This document shows positions 54,095-64,000 of a stretch of 64,000 bases of DNA, one piece after another. A model generated the notes under the pieces. That model did no database searches, was not told where the DNA came from, and saw nothing but the letters and a program-made list of their open reading frames with translations. The stretch lies in NCBI GenBank assembly GCA_029891345.1, contig CM057009.1, positions 87,077,916 to 87,141,915 on the forward strand. Direction: 5' to 3'. Origin of the DNA: Dryococelus australis. Taxonomy: Eukaryota; Arthropoda; Insecta; Phasmatodea; Phasmatidae. How positions within the stretch are numbered: the stretch's first letter is position 1; the number at the start of each line of letters is the position of its first letter. Position numbers and translations under genes: made by a program.

Positions 54095-54811
54095 TTATCT
54101 TAAAGAGTAAGGTGTAGGATAGTATATGTTAACCACAACCTGAGCATAAGGCTTTTTACCTGTCATCTGCTCAGTTTGTTCCTCCTCTTTTGCAAACGTT
54201 ACTGCTTGTTCACATATGCGGGGCAATCTTGATAAAACAAAATGTTGTATACTACTCTTAATGCCTTTAAGAAACTGGACCAAAACATTTTCCTCAAACA
54301 CTTTTGCTCACACACTTGCTTTGTTAAGTGGGCCATGTGCTACTATTCTGCTTCCAACTAGATGAAGTAGGGTAGTGTATTCTGTAATTTTCTCATTTAA
54401 TTTTTGTAAACAGTTAAAGAAAGAACTTATCAAAAGAAGCATCTCCACTTTCTAACCTTTGATAATTATTTCTAATAAATATAATAAACTTGTACCAGTT
54501 CGCACATACGCTCATCTGGGGATTTGCTTTTATTGCAGTCAGGCCCTGTCCTTTTAATTTAAATTTAGTACAAGCAAGCTTCTCTTGATTGCCCCATCTT
54601 ACCATATCGGCTATGTGTTTATAGTCTCTCTAAAAGTATCTACATCATGGTGTGGTTTACCCTCAAATTTCCCAAGAATGTGCTGCCACTGTACAATTTG
54701 CGAGGTAATTATTGCCATTCTCAAATCCTCTTCTTTTGCACTACCGCCTGAAATACTGTTTCCTGCCACATCACTAGATTCAGAGTGTGGTGCTTTATCA
54801 TCTTTGTCCAT
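54095..54811 (-). pseudogene. gag: Lone gypsy gag fragment (minus)
   Basis: Three minus-strand pieces follow in order: 54811-54611 (IVQWQHILGKFEGKPHHDVD, TFRETINT), 54605-54414 (VRWGNQEKLACTKFKLKGQG, NWYKFIIFIRNNYQRLESGD), and 54301-54095 (VLVQFLKGIKSSIQHFVLSR, QAVTFAKEEEQTEQM). This is a gypsy Gag core (FxG...D...F...W...K...L.G.A...F...FLKG...). It has no finger region, and no protease, pol or LTR is found beside it. It differs from the other Gags in the window. Confidence 0.7.
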
Positions 54812-56018
54812 GCTGATAATCTTTCAGCTAAATCAGTCTCACTTGTTACAAATTAGTTTCCTACAAGCAACATGCATACTAAAAAGCATCTGTCAGCAGC
54901 AAGCGTTGGTTATATATATACAATTCAAAACTTTTGACCCTGGTAAATAGATACTTAACATCTCACAAAAGTCCCACCGTATTACCACCAATACTCTAGA
55001 TAATGTTTTTTTAACAATTTAACAGAAAACAACACTTGAAAAAGAAAAATTGTTCTGAAATTTGGAAGTCCCTTTAAATCACTGTCCAATGCATTAAAAG
55101 GCATCTCATCAATAGGAAACTCTTAAAAAATATCCCACCGCTACTGTGGCCACTTTTTTCATGACACCGGGATGCCTGATGTAATTAAGGGTAGTTATGC
55201 TGCCACCAGGACACTATTAGGATCAGGAGTGCCTATCCTGTAAGGCCTGGGTGGAAGGTAGGCCTTGCCCCGTAGTGGTTAAAAGGTGTGTGGTAGTTCT
55301 TCGGAGGCGTAGCGGGGTTTGGACGGCTGCTAGCCTGGACATCAGCAAGGGCAATTAGATGTCTGAACTGAGTGCAAATGTCTTCACACAGTTTGCACAC
55401 AACACTAGTGTCTTAAAATCAATATAATATGATCTTTCCTTTTCTGTCTATATATCTGTCAGCAGGGTTTGAATAATATTTTATTTGGGACAAAACATAA
55501 TATACAATCTCTGTTTATAGAGCTGAAAATTCAAGCTCTCAGTACCTATGCACGGTAAAACATATTTCTCATTTTATGGGCTCTTGAGGAGAAATCATAG
55601 CATCTACATCCAATACTCAGGATACCTGTATTAGTTATTACATATGATACTGTAATAAATTCCTTATGTCTGCATAAAGTACACGTTACAGTCAGTCTCC
55701 ACATTTTTAGTATGAAGGGTTGATGACAAAATACAAGTTCGGTTGCATATCAGATTTATGAAATGAAAATCAGGATTTTTAATCTCAATTTAACAAGTAA
55801 TTTATTTTATATCTGTACATGGAGAAATCATACAAATTTTTATTTATTTATTAATTAATTTTTTCGACTTTATTTATACTGGCAAAGTTAAGGCTTCAAT
55901 GCCTTCCCTTACACTTAACCAAGTATAGTATAATGTACATATACATAATCATAAAGAGCAATTTAAAAAGTACTTAAATTAACACGGGTGAAGCAGAAAT
56001 TTAATAGTTCAGATACAA
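54812..56018. other. No gene seen
   Basis: AT-rich apart from a GC-richer patch at 55140-55370 without ORF, RNA signature or repeat arms. Confidence 0.45.
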
Positions 56019-56971
56019 GGGCTGGTTTCAACACAAGAGATAGTAATAGTTTATCGAGATTAACTGACAAATAATCTTGATTATCTGTATTTTATGTTTC
56101 ACCATGCACATTAATCTTGATTTTCTGTGAAAATCTCGATAAAATATTAGCCTGCTGATTTTGGTAGTTTGTCACGTTATCAGGATTAAACTGTAAAACC
56201 TAAACAAATACTTTGGGATGGTGACGAGAGGGCAAAGTTATTTCATCGAGAATAAAGAGAAAATGGCTCAGGCAATGTACAATTTAATTTTTGTAGATGA
56301 AAGTGATGCTGAGGATTCTATTGTTCATCCTCCATGATGTTTACGTAAAAGAATAAATTATTTTGAACTTTATGATGAAGAGGATTTTAAAGTAAACTTA
56401 ATTGTCTGTTTAAGTCAAACACATGATTGTTAAACAGACTTATAATATATTACCTGTTCTGTTAACTATTTGAACACATTCATCTGCATATGTTTTTCAC
56501 TTAAGTTATTTTAGATAATCCCACACCACCTTCACGAGATCAACAATTGAAACTATTCACAATCGTTTGCCACTGTTTAGCTTTATTTTGTTTTATGTCA
56601 CTGCATCAGTTTGTTTATTTTCAATGATATTGAAATGTTCTGTTTCTAACTCTAACAAAATGTGCTTTTCATGGATGAGAAATTTCTGCCTCGCTGTTTT
56701 CTTTTACAACCGAAATACCTTCACGACTTATCATAATTTTCTCAAAATAATGTCTCAGTACAAGCTCAAAGCAAAATCTCTAATGTTTACCAAGAGAAAC
56801 TCGTGATTAAGTCAGAATATCAAGATAATTTTAACAAGATGTTCTTTACGGTGATTAAACCTGGTGAAAGATGCTCAATATTATTGAGATTAAAATCGAA
56901 GATAAACCTCTCATCTGGATAAAATTATCTTGATATTCCGAAAAGTTAATCTTCGTTGGTGAAACTGGACC
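56019..56971 (+). mobile_element. Harbinger-like element remnant
   Basis: Ends GGGCTGGTTTCA (56019) and, inverted, GGTCCAGTTTCACCAACG (56971 leftward) match at nine of the first twelve bases. Subterminal copies of GTTTCACC...GATTAA and ATCTCGATAAA/TTTATCGAGAT recur near 56049, 56095 and 56130. A short transposase start lies inside (56263-56433). No clean 3-bp duplication is visible. The coding remnant carries the assignment to PIF/Harbinger. Confidence 0.65.
56263..56433 (+). pseudogene. Harbinger transposase N-terminal remnant
   Basis: ATG at 56263 opens MAQAMYNLIFVDESDAED, and the frame continues through a TGA (56335-56337, probably a decayed CGA) into LRKRINYFELYDEEDFKVNL. The RxRxNYFExxDxxxFxxxFR pattern is the conserved start of animal Harbinger transposases. 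The frame ends at TAA 56431-56433. The DDE domain is absent, and about 540 bases of AT-rich sequence follow to the right terminus. Confidence 0.65.
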
Positions 56972-57051
56972 TGAAAATGATCTGTTGTTTCTAATTAAAC
57001 CTAATACAAACTAGAAGGGATACAAGGAGCTATAAAATGAATTACCACCAC

Positions 57052-57710
57052 TGTTCAGGCTGCGGAGTACACCTTCTGCCCTGGCACTGTGATGCAGCAC
57101 AGCCTAGCAACAGTACTACATGAATAGACAATTTATGGATCATTGTAAATGGCATATACTGAGATAAAGTTACACTGTTTGTATAGTGGCACAAATACAA
57201 ACACTGGTACACAATAACACTCTCCCATTCGTCTCTGAGCCCATTCAAAACATATTTTACTTTACATGTAGTAAAACACTGAGAAGCAAAGTTGCAATAG
57301 CCTGCCACATGGTGGGGGTCATCATGAACCCAGGGATTCGGCAGCATTCAAAAATAGTAAATTATATCTCCTTTGTACTGAGCTGTACAAGGGAGTATGC
57401 TGGGGTAAAAACAAAAGGCTATAAAAACGTGGTTCAGTATACTAAGCACTTGGACAGTAAAGAAATAGAGTTGCTTACAAGGATGAAGGCCCCTTGCTGT
57501 GATGTGTGACTTACCCTGGCAGGGCTTCAAATGAGACTTAGGAATGGTGAACGTGGAAGGCGGCTCGTGCCCACCACATGCACGCGGGAGTATGCAAGAT
57601 CACCTCTACACAATTACACAAGTACACATACAACATGACTCTCCTGACAAACATAATTTTCTACATGCTGTGTTAACATTTTAATATTACTGAAATTATC
57701 ATCAACCACT
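57052..57710 (-). repeat. 3' LTR of gypsy element 3 (far edge approximate)
   Basis: The first ~270 bases align with 63733-64000. The end at about 57710 is a guess because the partner is cut by the window edge. The 108-codon plus-strand frame in it (57186-57509) is not a gene. Confidence 0.65.
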
Positions 57711-58476
57711 AGGTTGGCAGGGAGGCTATGTTGTTACTCTGTTCTCTTCTGTCTGTGGTGGTCATCGCTCCAATGGCTGTTGCTAGGTAGGCTGGTGCAT
57801 TTGGGTCGGCTGCTGCTGCTCTGCTCTTGTGCACTTTTGGCGCACAGTGCACCTCATTGGTCCACTGCAGCTGGTGTTGATGTGCAGGTGCAGCTATTAG
57901 GTTCAGGCTTATGAGATGAGGGGGAGGTACAATGACATATTCCTCTTACTCTCCCAGAGCCAGAACCTGACCGTGTGCATGCCACCTCATGTCCTTGGAG
58001 AGGGGGTGGCTCTTGGGCTGCAGCAGCCCTGCCACCTTCTCTTGTTGGTCACGTCCACAGCTTTTAGACTGTGGGCTCTGGCACCTTCCCTCACAGTTCT
58101 AACTGGCATTGTGGTGTCTACAGTCCTTTCCCTGCCAGCAAGATACGCCTAGGTGTACTGTAGTTACTGCGGAGTCAGTGGAGTGCGGGTTGCACTTGGT
58201 GCCACTTGCTTTGTCGTCGGTTATTCTCTGTCCATTGCCTACCCTTGGAAGAAATGTATCAGTATTCGTAGTGTACATTGGAGCCTCGGAGTCTGGTGCT
58301 CCTTCTGTGGTTCCTCAATCGTAACTGTGAAGCAGGTGTTATGGAGCAACATGTCTGGATCCCAGCATCATGATCTATGCGGTTCTGCTGTGAGCTCCCC
58401 CTCTTCTTCCGGCTCACTGACGTTTGGTTTCCGTTGCTCCCCTTGCAGGTCTGGGAACAGTAACCTGGCTATTATA
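57711..58476. other. 3' part of gypsy element 3, no gene seen
   Basis: Lies between the integrase end and the LTR. Open frames on the plus strand are antisense artefacts with Cys/Leu-rich, biased composition. Confidence 0.45.
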
Positions 58477-59880
58477 TTAATCTTGGTGAGGGTGTCTATA
58501 TTTCCCCGTTGAGGTATTTGGGAGTTCTGTTCCCGTGCAGGGTTTTCTCCAGGTGTTTCTGGCGGTGGATGGTCTCCTCCCTCGTTCTATGGTCTGATAT
58601 CTGTGTGCTTGATGTAGTATCGGTACACTTTCATTTGCCAGCCGATGCCATTTCTTAACTATGTACAATTACCTCTCCACTTTGGCTTTGATAGTGTAGA
58701 ACCCTCCCCAGCACAGTGCAAATTTGGCACAGAAGTTTCTGTTCCCATTGGACAAGAGCTGGCTCCTCATGTACACTGCTTCCCACGGCCTTAGTGTCAT
58801 GGGTTGTCTGCTCGTGACGGGTGTGATGGCTCCTACATACTGCTCTGGTCGCCTTCATGCTGCCTTGATTCTGTGTTTGTACTGTTTACATTGCTGCTCT
58901 TTGCTAACAGTTTCCTGTGTCGCCTCCGCCACTACTTCCCTGACCTGGGTAAATCTCACCCCAGTTCTAATGCTGACTACATTTCCCCTGTAGCAGCATT
59001 CACTCTTCTCTGCAGGCAAAATGTCAAGTCCACTATGTGCATGTCCCACTGTGTATGATCCTCCCCGATGCATAACCTTAACTGCACCCTCAATTCTTGG
59101 TTCCTATGCTTTGTTGGGTTGGCACTAGGGTAATAGATTGTTGTTGTCATTGGTTTAGTATTCAGCTGTTGGCACCACTGTTTCCTCTTCCGACCCACAA
59201 ACTGTGCCCCATTTTCTGATAGTATGGATTCAGGAAATCACCATCTGGGAAATATTCCTTCTGCAGTATTGTGCAAATGGTGGTGACCCTGGTGTTTCTT
59301 ACCAAGTAAGCTTCTGTCCATCTGCCAAACAGGTCCATCACTATCTCAATGAATCACTTCCCATGGGGTGTGCATGGGTACAGTCGTATGATGTCAAGCA
59401 CAATTTTCTTGAACATCATGTCGGGTTGGTGCAGCACCTGATGTTCTGTACCCTAGTTTCATCAAGTCTTAACTAGCATTCCACGCATGCATGCATGCAT
59501 GAATTGTATCTTCTGCAAGCCTGGACCAGTGATAGAATTCTGCCATGTGTCTCTGCGTCTGTTCCGTGCCTGGGTGACATGCCAGCGGATGGTCCTGCAT
59601 ATAATGGTATATCCACTCCCTTGCCTTGGTTGGTACGTACGTTTTACATTCCGTGTTGCTGTGTAGTCTGGCCTGAACGACATACTCGAACATGCGTATA
59701 TCTTCTTTTGCTCCTCTTATGCACTCTTCACTCAGTTTGTGCGCCGTGGGTGATATGCCTTGTGCTGATTTGACCCGCGCTTCCACTTCCGTCCACATGT
59801 TCGGTTCTTCAGTGGTCTTTGGTCACGGGGTACACCTTTGGGGGTTTTTCTCTTGTTCTTCCCTCTGTCATCTCTTGCAT
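58477..59880 (-). pseudogene. pol: Integrase of gypsy element 3 (minus)
   Basis: The zinc domain is in 59798-59469 (MWTEVEARV...YVPTKAREWIYHYMQDHPLA, then HPGTEQTQRHMAEFYHW and a final C). The core is partly readable between about 59400 and 59200; the frame 59198-58977 begins GRKRKQWCQQLNTKPMTTTI and has ANPTKHRNQEL where ANPVER-type text with the catalytic Glu is expected (Lys here). Around 58760-58680 a GPF/Y-type module (FCAKFALCWGGFYTIKAK) closes it, and 58668-58477 is a C-terminal tail. Stops throughout. Confidence 0.8.
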
Positions 59881-59893
59881 TCTTTCTGATGGC

Positions 59894-60151
59894 AGGGCCA
59901 CGGTGACTGAGCGGTTAGCCTGCTCGCCTCCCACCATGGCGAACTGGGTTAATTCCCCGGTCGGGTCATTCCTGATTTTTGCAAATGGGAATTGTGCCGG
60001 ATGATGCCGCTGGTTGGTGGATTTTCTCTGATATCTCCCAGTTCCCCCACCCTTGCATCCTGATGCTTCTCTGTTCTCATCTCATTTCACCCTCATCGGA
60101 TGTCAAGAACTCATTTTTAACAGCTGCCCAAATCTCTCAACTCAGTTCGTC
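59894..60151 (+). mobile_element. tRNA-derived SINE, copy 2
   Basis: Same family as 11868-12111, here on the plus strand: A box TGACTGAGCGGTTAGCC, B box GGGTTAATTCCCC (slightly worn), then a matching body (GGATGATGCCG, CCCAAATCTCTCAACTCA). It is flanked by TCTTTCTGATGGC (59881-59893) and TCTCTCTGGTGGC (60152-60164), 11 of 13 alike. It lies between RNase H and integrase of gypsy 3. Confidence 0.88.
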
Positions 60152-60214
60152 TCTCTCTGGTGGCCACATATCATAGTTGGTGTCATCCTGCACAATTTAT
60201 ACCACCTCAGGGTC

Positions 60215-61470
60215 TCATGACAGCATGTCTGGTAGCTCATTCTCCATGCCGGGTACTATTCTACCGCAAAGTAAAATTACTGCAGTAATAGTGCTTATCT
60301 CACCAGTTGGCCCCTCCTGCCTTATATACTGTCTAACCACATTACGCATTTGTTGTCCGTCCGTAGAGTAAATGGCCATACCTAAATAAGCGTCATATTT
60401 ATGCATTACCCACATAATGGCTAGGCACTCTCTCTCTCATTGCTGTGATACTACTTTTTCGTTTCTCCAAATTTGGCCTCTGTCGCACCGATTTGGCAGT
60501 TGTGGGGGTGGTGGTGGTGGTGGTGGTGGGGGTGGTGGTAAGGCCTAATAGCTAAGAGCACCACATTAAATATGAGAAAGTACAGTGACTGAGAAGCCTT
60601 ATTGTATGTACGTGAATAGATTTTGTGGGGTCGATTCTGGTTAGGCCATGGCATTATTTTGTAAACTGTATCTTAAGTTCTTGAAACAGCTGTTGTGCCT
60701 CCACTATCCAGTGGAACTAGAACTGGAGCTTTGTAGACAGTAGGTTGGTGAGGAGGGCGGCCAGTTTTCTGTAACTGCTTCCTGGTGGTTGGTGGTTTGG
60801 TCAACGCAGTTTTCCTCAAGTGATTTGGGTGGGCGTTATTACCCGTGTCACGATGTGGCATAGGAAGTTGACTTCCAGGTTGCCTATGTGGCACTTGGCT
60901 GGTGAGATAACCAGGTAGTGGGTTGCTAAGCATTCTAAAGCTAAACTTAAATGACATACTTGCTCTTCCCATCTCTGGGACCAGATTATTACATCATCCA
61001 GGAATGCGGTCACAAACTCGTTGATCATGCTGACATGGGCTAGGGTGCGGACTTCAGCCCAAATGGCATAGCCCTAAACTGAAATCTCCTCCCTTCTGGG
61101 GAGGTGAAGGCAGTTTTCTCCCAATCTTGCTGTCTTATCGGCATTTGCCAATACTATTTGGATTTGAGGTCCAGGATTGAGAACACACATTTTGTACACT
61201 ATTTAACACTTCTTCTATGCTAATTTGTGGGGGTAAAGCTCTCTTGGGTACTAGGTTTAATGGGCGGAAGTCCACACAGCTTCATATGCTGCCATCCTTC
61301 TTTGGTACTAGTACAATGTGGGAGTTATACCAGTTATTTGACATTTCTAGCACATCCTCTTTTAGTATTTCATCTACCTGTTCTTTAATTACCTGTTGTT
61401 TCTTGAACCTGTACCCTTGTGGCCTTTCTTACAGATGTTCTGCTGCTATTGTGGGGATATTATGTTCGGT
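60215..61470 (-). pseudogene. pol: RT and RNase H of gypsy element 3 (minus)
   Basis: Minus-strand text from about 61410: VDEILKEDVLEMSNNWYNSH, IVLVPKKDGSICSCVDFRPLN (RT fingers), a worn stretch, then FVTAFLDDVIIWSQRWEEQV with the catalytic FLDD (61028-60816) and CHIGNLEVNFLCHIV (thumb). RNase H is recognised near 60440-60330 by ERECLAIMWVMHKYDAYLGM and STDGQQM. Several stops and frame changes; the RT-RNase H connection near 60500-60670 includes a GGT microsatellite. All motifs belong to Ty3/gypsy. Confidence 0.85.
60503..60540. repeat. (GGT)n-rich microsatellite
   Basis: About ten GGT units with one extra G run, inside the pol pseudogene. Confidence 0.9.
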
Positions 61471-61689
61471 CACTGTGGTGATATGCACTAAGTCCAAAAA
61501 CGTAAATACGTCTTGCTGTTCGTACAACACCCTTGGCACATTGCCCTCAAACTTGGTTGGTACCTTGTTCCCAAGATCATTTAATAACACAGGCTTTGCT
61601 GGTGCACATACCTACTTCTCCATGGCGTAGACAGTGTATGTTCTCCGGTGCCTAGGTGTACTTGACGAGTCGCCACTTAGATGACTGCT

Positions 61690-61990
61690 TCCTGCTTCTG
61701 TAGCCAGGGTTGTCCCAGTACCACTGCCTCGCACAGGCCATCTACCATTATGGTGTTCGTATAGTACTGTTTGTCAAGTAGTTGTATCTTTAGGCACGTA
61801 GTACTCCTGGTGGTGCCGGTCCCGTTGTGGGTGGAGTTGGAGAATGCCCATGTCTTGGCAAATGTTGCTGTTAAAATGCCAGTTCTGGGTGTACAAATGT
61901 ATGGCTGGCTGCTGTGTCCACCAGGGCTGCCACCTGTTGGCTATTCACTTACAACGGTATACTGAGCAAGTGGTGAGCTCCTGTAGCTGC
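61690..61990 (-). pseudogene. pol: Retropepsin of gypsy element 3 (minus)
   Basis: The minus strand reads NSQQVAALVDTAASHTFVHP (N-terminal catalytic block, DTAAS for DTGAS) and, after a frame change, NTIMVDGLCEAVVLGQPWLQKQEA (C-terminal VVLGxxWL block). Its VLGQPWL resembles that in the PHD-Gag copy at 16290-16560. Confidence 0.75.
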
Positions 61991-62009
61991 TAGTGAGCAC
62001 ACGAGTTGG

Positions 62010-63140
62010 TTACAATGTTCTGTCACTGCACTGATTTTGTCTTCGGGAAGTTTGGTCGTGACTGAGGCTCCCTTCACATGCAGTTTCCTGACAGGTTGGC
62101 ATTGTGTTTAGGGCAGTCTCGATGCCAGTGGTATGTCGGTGGTGGGCAGGTTTGTCATTGTGGGGGCCGCACCTCCCCATCTCATGCCTTACGGCTTGTC
62201 CGCTGTTGGTGTTGCATCTAGTATCCCCAGGATAGCGTGTGGGGGGGGGGGGTTGGCTGTCACTTGCTCCGCTTGTCCCCTGCCCTGCACCCAGTGTGGT
62301 GGCTACAGTTTTGTGGATAGGGCCCTTGGTGGGCGTAGTCCGTTCATCCTGTATTGCGCATGACCCGAACAGCTGTTTTGGACCACACACTGCCACTACT
62401 GCTGTTCGCACATGACCCTCCACAATTTCCCCTGGCATGTAGGTCAGGGACAGCCTCATCATTAGGTGCACTCGTAATGTAATGTCTGTTAGAGCTTCTG
62501 TCAGGGGAGGTGTTGGTGTTCATGTGTCTGAACAGCTGTATGTTCTTAGCTGTGAATTTTTCAATTGACTCACCTTCCCTCTGCATGTCTACAAAAAACA
62601 GTGCGAAGCAGCCACCCGTGCTTCCGCGGCCGAGAACTGATCACGCAGGCCATTAAATAACTTTTCCGGGTGACATCGGGTTATCGCCAGGTTGGCCACC
62701 ACTTGCACACCTATCTGCGTAATGCTGCTCCCACATGCTGAGCCCACTCTTCGTGCTGTGTTTTGTCTCAGTACAGTCAGTCCTCGCACTGTGAGAGGAA
62801 CAACTCTATATCTTTTGTGCACCTGCCAGTAAACTCCAGTAATGCAGTTGTCTGGGGTGGGTGGCATGTTCTGATCGCAACTGTACCTCTTTGTGGACTG
62901 CTTCCTTCACCCCACCGTATTTCCCTGGCTATGGCCAGTCCTGCAGGTCCAAACTTGCTCAGGGCAACAGCTTTGGCACCTGGCTGTGCACCTCGTGGCA
63001 GCCTGGTAGTCATGGCATGGATGTTAGGTAGCATGACTTTGCCTATTTGATGAGAGAGGCAGGATGTGTCTTCCATCTGCTGCTTGTGAATCCGACACAC
63101 ACTCAGTATATGAACACTATTCTCCAAATTACCAGTTCCG
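62010..63140 (-). pseudogene. gag: gag core of gypsy element 3 (minus)
   Basis: Reads, from 5': ALLEFTGRCTKDIELFLSQC (about 62850-62790), VRGLTVLRQNTARRVGSACG, VVANLAITRCHPEKLFNGLR, FSAAEARVAASH, then EGESIEKFTAKNIQLFRHMN (62586-) and a long Ser/Gly/Thr-rich tail (62471-62010). The FxGxxxxDxExFLxQC opening and ExxxxFxAR-type text are Gag signatures. Near 62170 a CGPHNDKPAHHRH stretch may be a degenerate zinc knuckle. Three frames are used. Confidence 0.65.
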
Positions 63141-63674
63141 TCATGTGTGCCATGTCTGGTGTCGTATTTATTTGCATGTGACACACACAGCAGCCTCATG
63201 TCCCGTTGCATCACAGTCCACCATGTCACACACATTATCCAGTCTTCTGGTTATGTCCGTGTCCATTAATTGTTCTCTCTTTATCGGTTTGCACTTGTAA
63301 CATTCTGTCCAGGTGCAGTTGCATATAATACCACATGCAATGTCCCTGATGAGCAAGTCCACGTCCTGCGCAAGTGTGCACCATTCACATTTCATTCCTC
63401 TTAGTGGAAACATTGTGCATGGAAATATATCATTCTTGCATTCAGTACATGTGCTATCTGTTGTCCCATTACTGGGATAGCAATACTCCTTAGAGGGCAC
63501 TATGGACATGACCCACAATTGTGCCGGCTGACCATGTTGTGACCTATCGTTTGGCATGATGTAGCATCGTCCTGTAGTCCTTGGTGGATGTTTGTAGTCA
63601 TGGAGTTGGGCGCAAAATGTCACTGTCACCATGATGTTGCTGGTCGGCAAAATGGTGGGCAAGTGACCTTGCAC
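63140..63674 (-). pseudogene. gag: Cys-rich Gag N-terminus with PHD-like finger (minus)
   Basis: A 168-codon open frame directly after the LTR contains 17 Cys, in CX2C pairs (CTEC, CEWC, CYKC, CVTC). It opens after an inner Met as MVTVTFCAQLHDYKH, like the Cys/His starts of the two PHD-Gag gypsies. Near its end VCDMVDCDATGHEAAVCVTC has the CX4C-X9-CX2C spacing of finger 2 at 51405-51460; the following bases give a stop, then His two residues before a Trp codon (TGG) where Cys is expected. It is thus a third probable PHD-like Gag start, followed downstream by the Gag core. Confidence 0.55.
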
Positions 63675-63732
63675 TTGTGGATGCCACCTAGCATATCCCG
63701 GCTAAGGTAGGGAGCTGAGTTCTCAGAGTGGG

Positions 63733-64000
63733 TGTTCGGCATGTAAAATCCCTTCTGCCCTTTTTGCTATGATGCAGCGCTGCCTAGCAATAGTACTACC
63801 TGAATAGACATATGGATTACTGTGAATGGCACTTAAGTTACACTGTTCGTGCAGGGGCACAAATAACACTGGTACACAATAAAACTAACACTCTCTTACA
63901 TTCATCTCAGAGTCCAATTAAAACAGATTTTACTTTATGTCTAATAAAACACTAGGAAGCAAAGTTGCAATAGCCTTCCATGTGCTGGGGCGATCACAAA
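63733..64000 (-). repeat. 5' LTR of gypsy element 3 (partial)
   Basis: Begins TGTTCGG and matches 57052-57322. The window ends inside it. The bases just inside (minus strand CCCACTCTGAGAACTCAGC) are not an obvious tRNA primer site. Confidence 0.8.

Larger units (their letters stand above)
57052..64000 (-). mobile_element. Gypsy element 3 (minus), runs off the right edge
   Basis: A direct repeat beginning TGTTC(A/G)G occurs at 57052 and 63733 and marks the LTR edges; shared blocks include GATGCAGC, GCAAAGTTGCAATAGCC and GATTTTACTTTA. Between them the minus strand reads Cys-rich Gag start, gag core, protease, RT, RNase H, integrase and GPY/F module, all with stops. A SINE lies between RNase H and integrase. 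The 5' LTR continues past the window. Confidence 0.88.

Noticed and set aside
57186-57509. 108-codon plus-strand frame
   Set aside because: Lies in the 3' LTR of gypsy 3 and is not open in the other LTR copy as far as visible.

Overview
The window is eukaryotic DNA, most likely from an arthropod (my inference). It is AT-rich and intron-era in style, with no operons and no intact host gene. Almost everything recognisable is a decayed transposable element: Ty3/gypsy LTR retrotransposons (one with an env-like gene), a CR1-clade LINE, tRNA-derived SINEs, a pogo/Tigger element, a Harbinger fossil, hAT-like and TTAA-flanked DNA elements, and short TIR elements. The MADF-domain gene, pogo, Harbinger and CR1 together fit an arthropod, but no single-copy gene fixes the taxon.

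Layout. 1-4.0 kb is AT-rich and empty except for a 235-bp TIR element. 4.03-4.54 kb is a TIR element keeping only a transposase HTH. 4.54-10.89 kb is gypsy element 1 (minus) with ~1.1-kb LTRs, split by a TTAA-flanked DNA element. 11.0-12.95 kb is dispersed repeat Y with a SINE in it; 14.15-16.08 kb is dispersed repeat X. 16.28-23.49 kb is a nested stack: a gypsy with PHD-like fingers at the start of Gag, split by a hAT-like element, which in turn carries a 646-bp TIR element and a gypsy with 139-bp LTRs. 24.1-24.8 kb has an unidentified broken ORF. 27.45-41.35 kb is an env-bearing gypsy (minus), split in gag by a 2.6-kb MADF-gene DNA element and in RT by a nearly full-length CR1 LINE. 43.0-44.9 kb and 47.9-49.6 kb are second copies of X and Y. 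50.07-52.7 kb is a truncated Tigger joined to a second PHD-Gag gypsy (plus). 54.1-54.8 kb is a lone gag fragment, 56.0-57.0 kb a Harbinger fossil, and 57.05-64 kb a third gypsy (minus) with LTRs, a Cys-rich Gag N-terminus and a SINE insertion; it runs off the right edge.

Nothing here works together as a living pathway. The coding regions carry stops, frameshifts and lost catalytic residues. The value of the window lies in (i) three gypsy elements whose Gag appears to begin with Cys/His clusters of PHD-finger type, beside a CR1 that carries its own PHD finger, (ii) a clean nested insertion history that can be read from TSDs and restored frames, and (iii) a patch of near-identity inside two otherwise diverged copies of repeat X, which looks like gene conversion.
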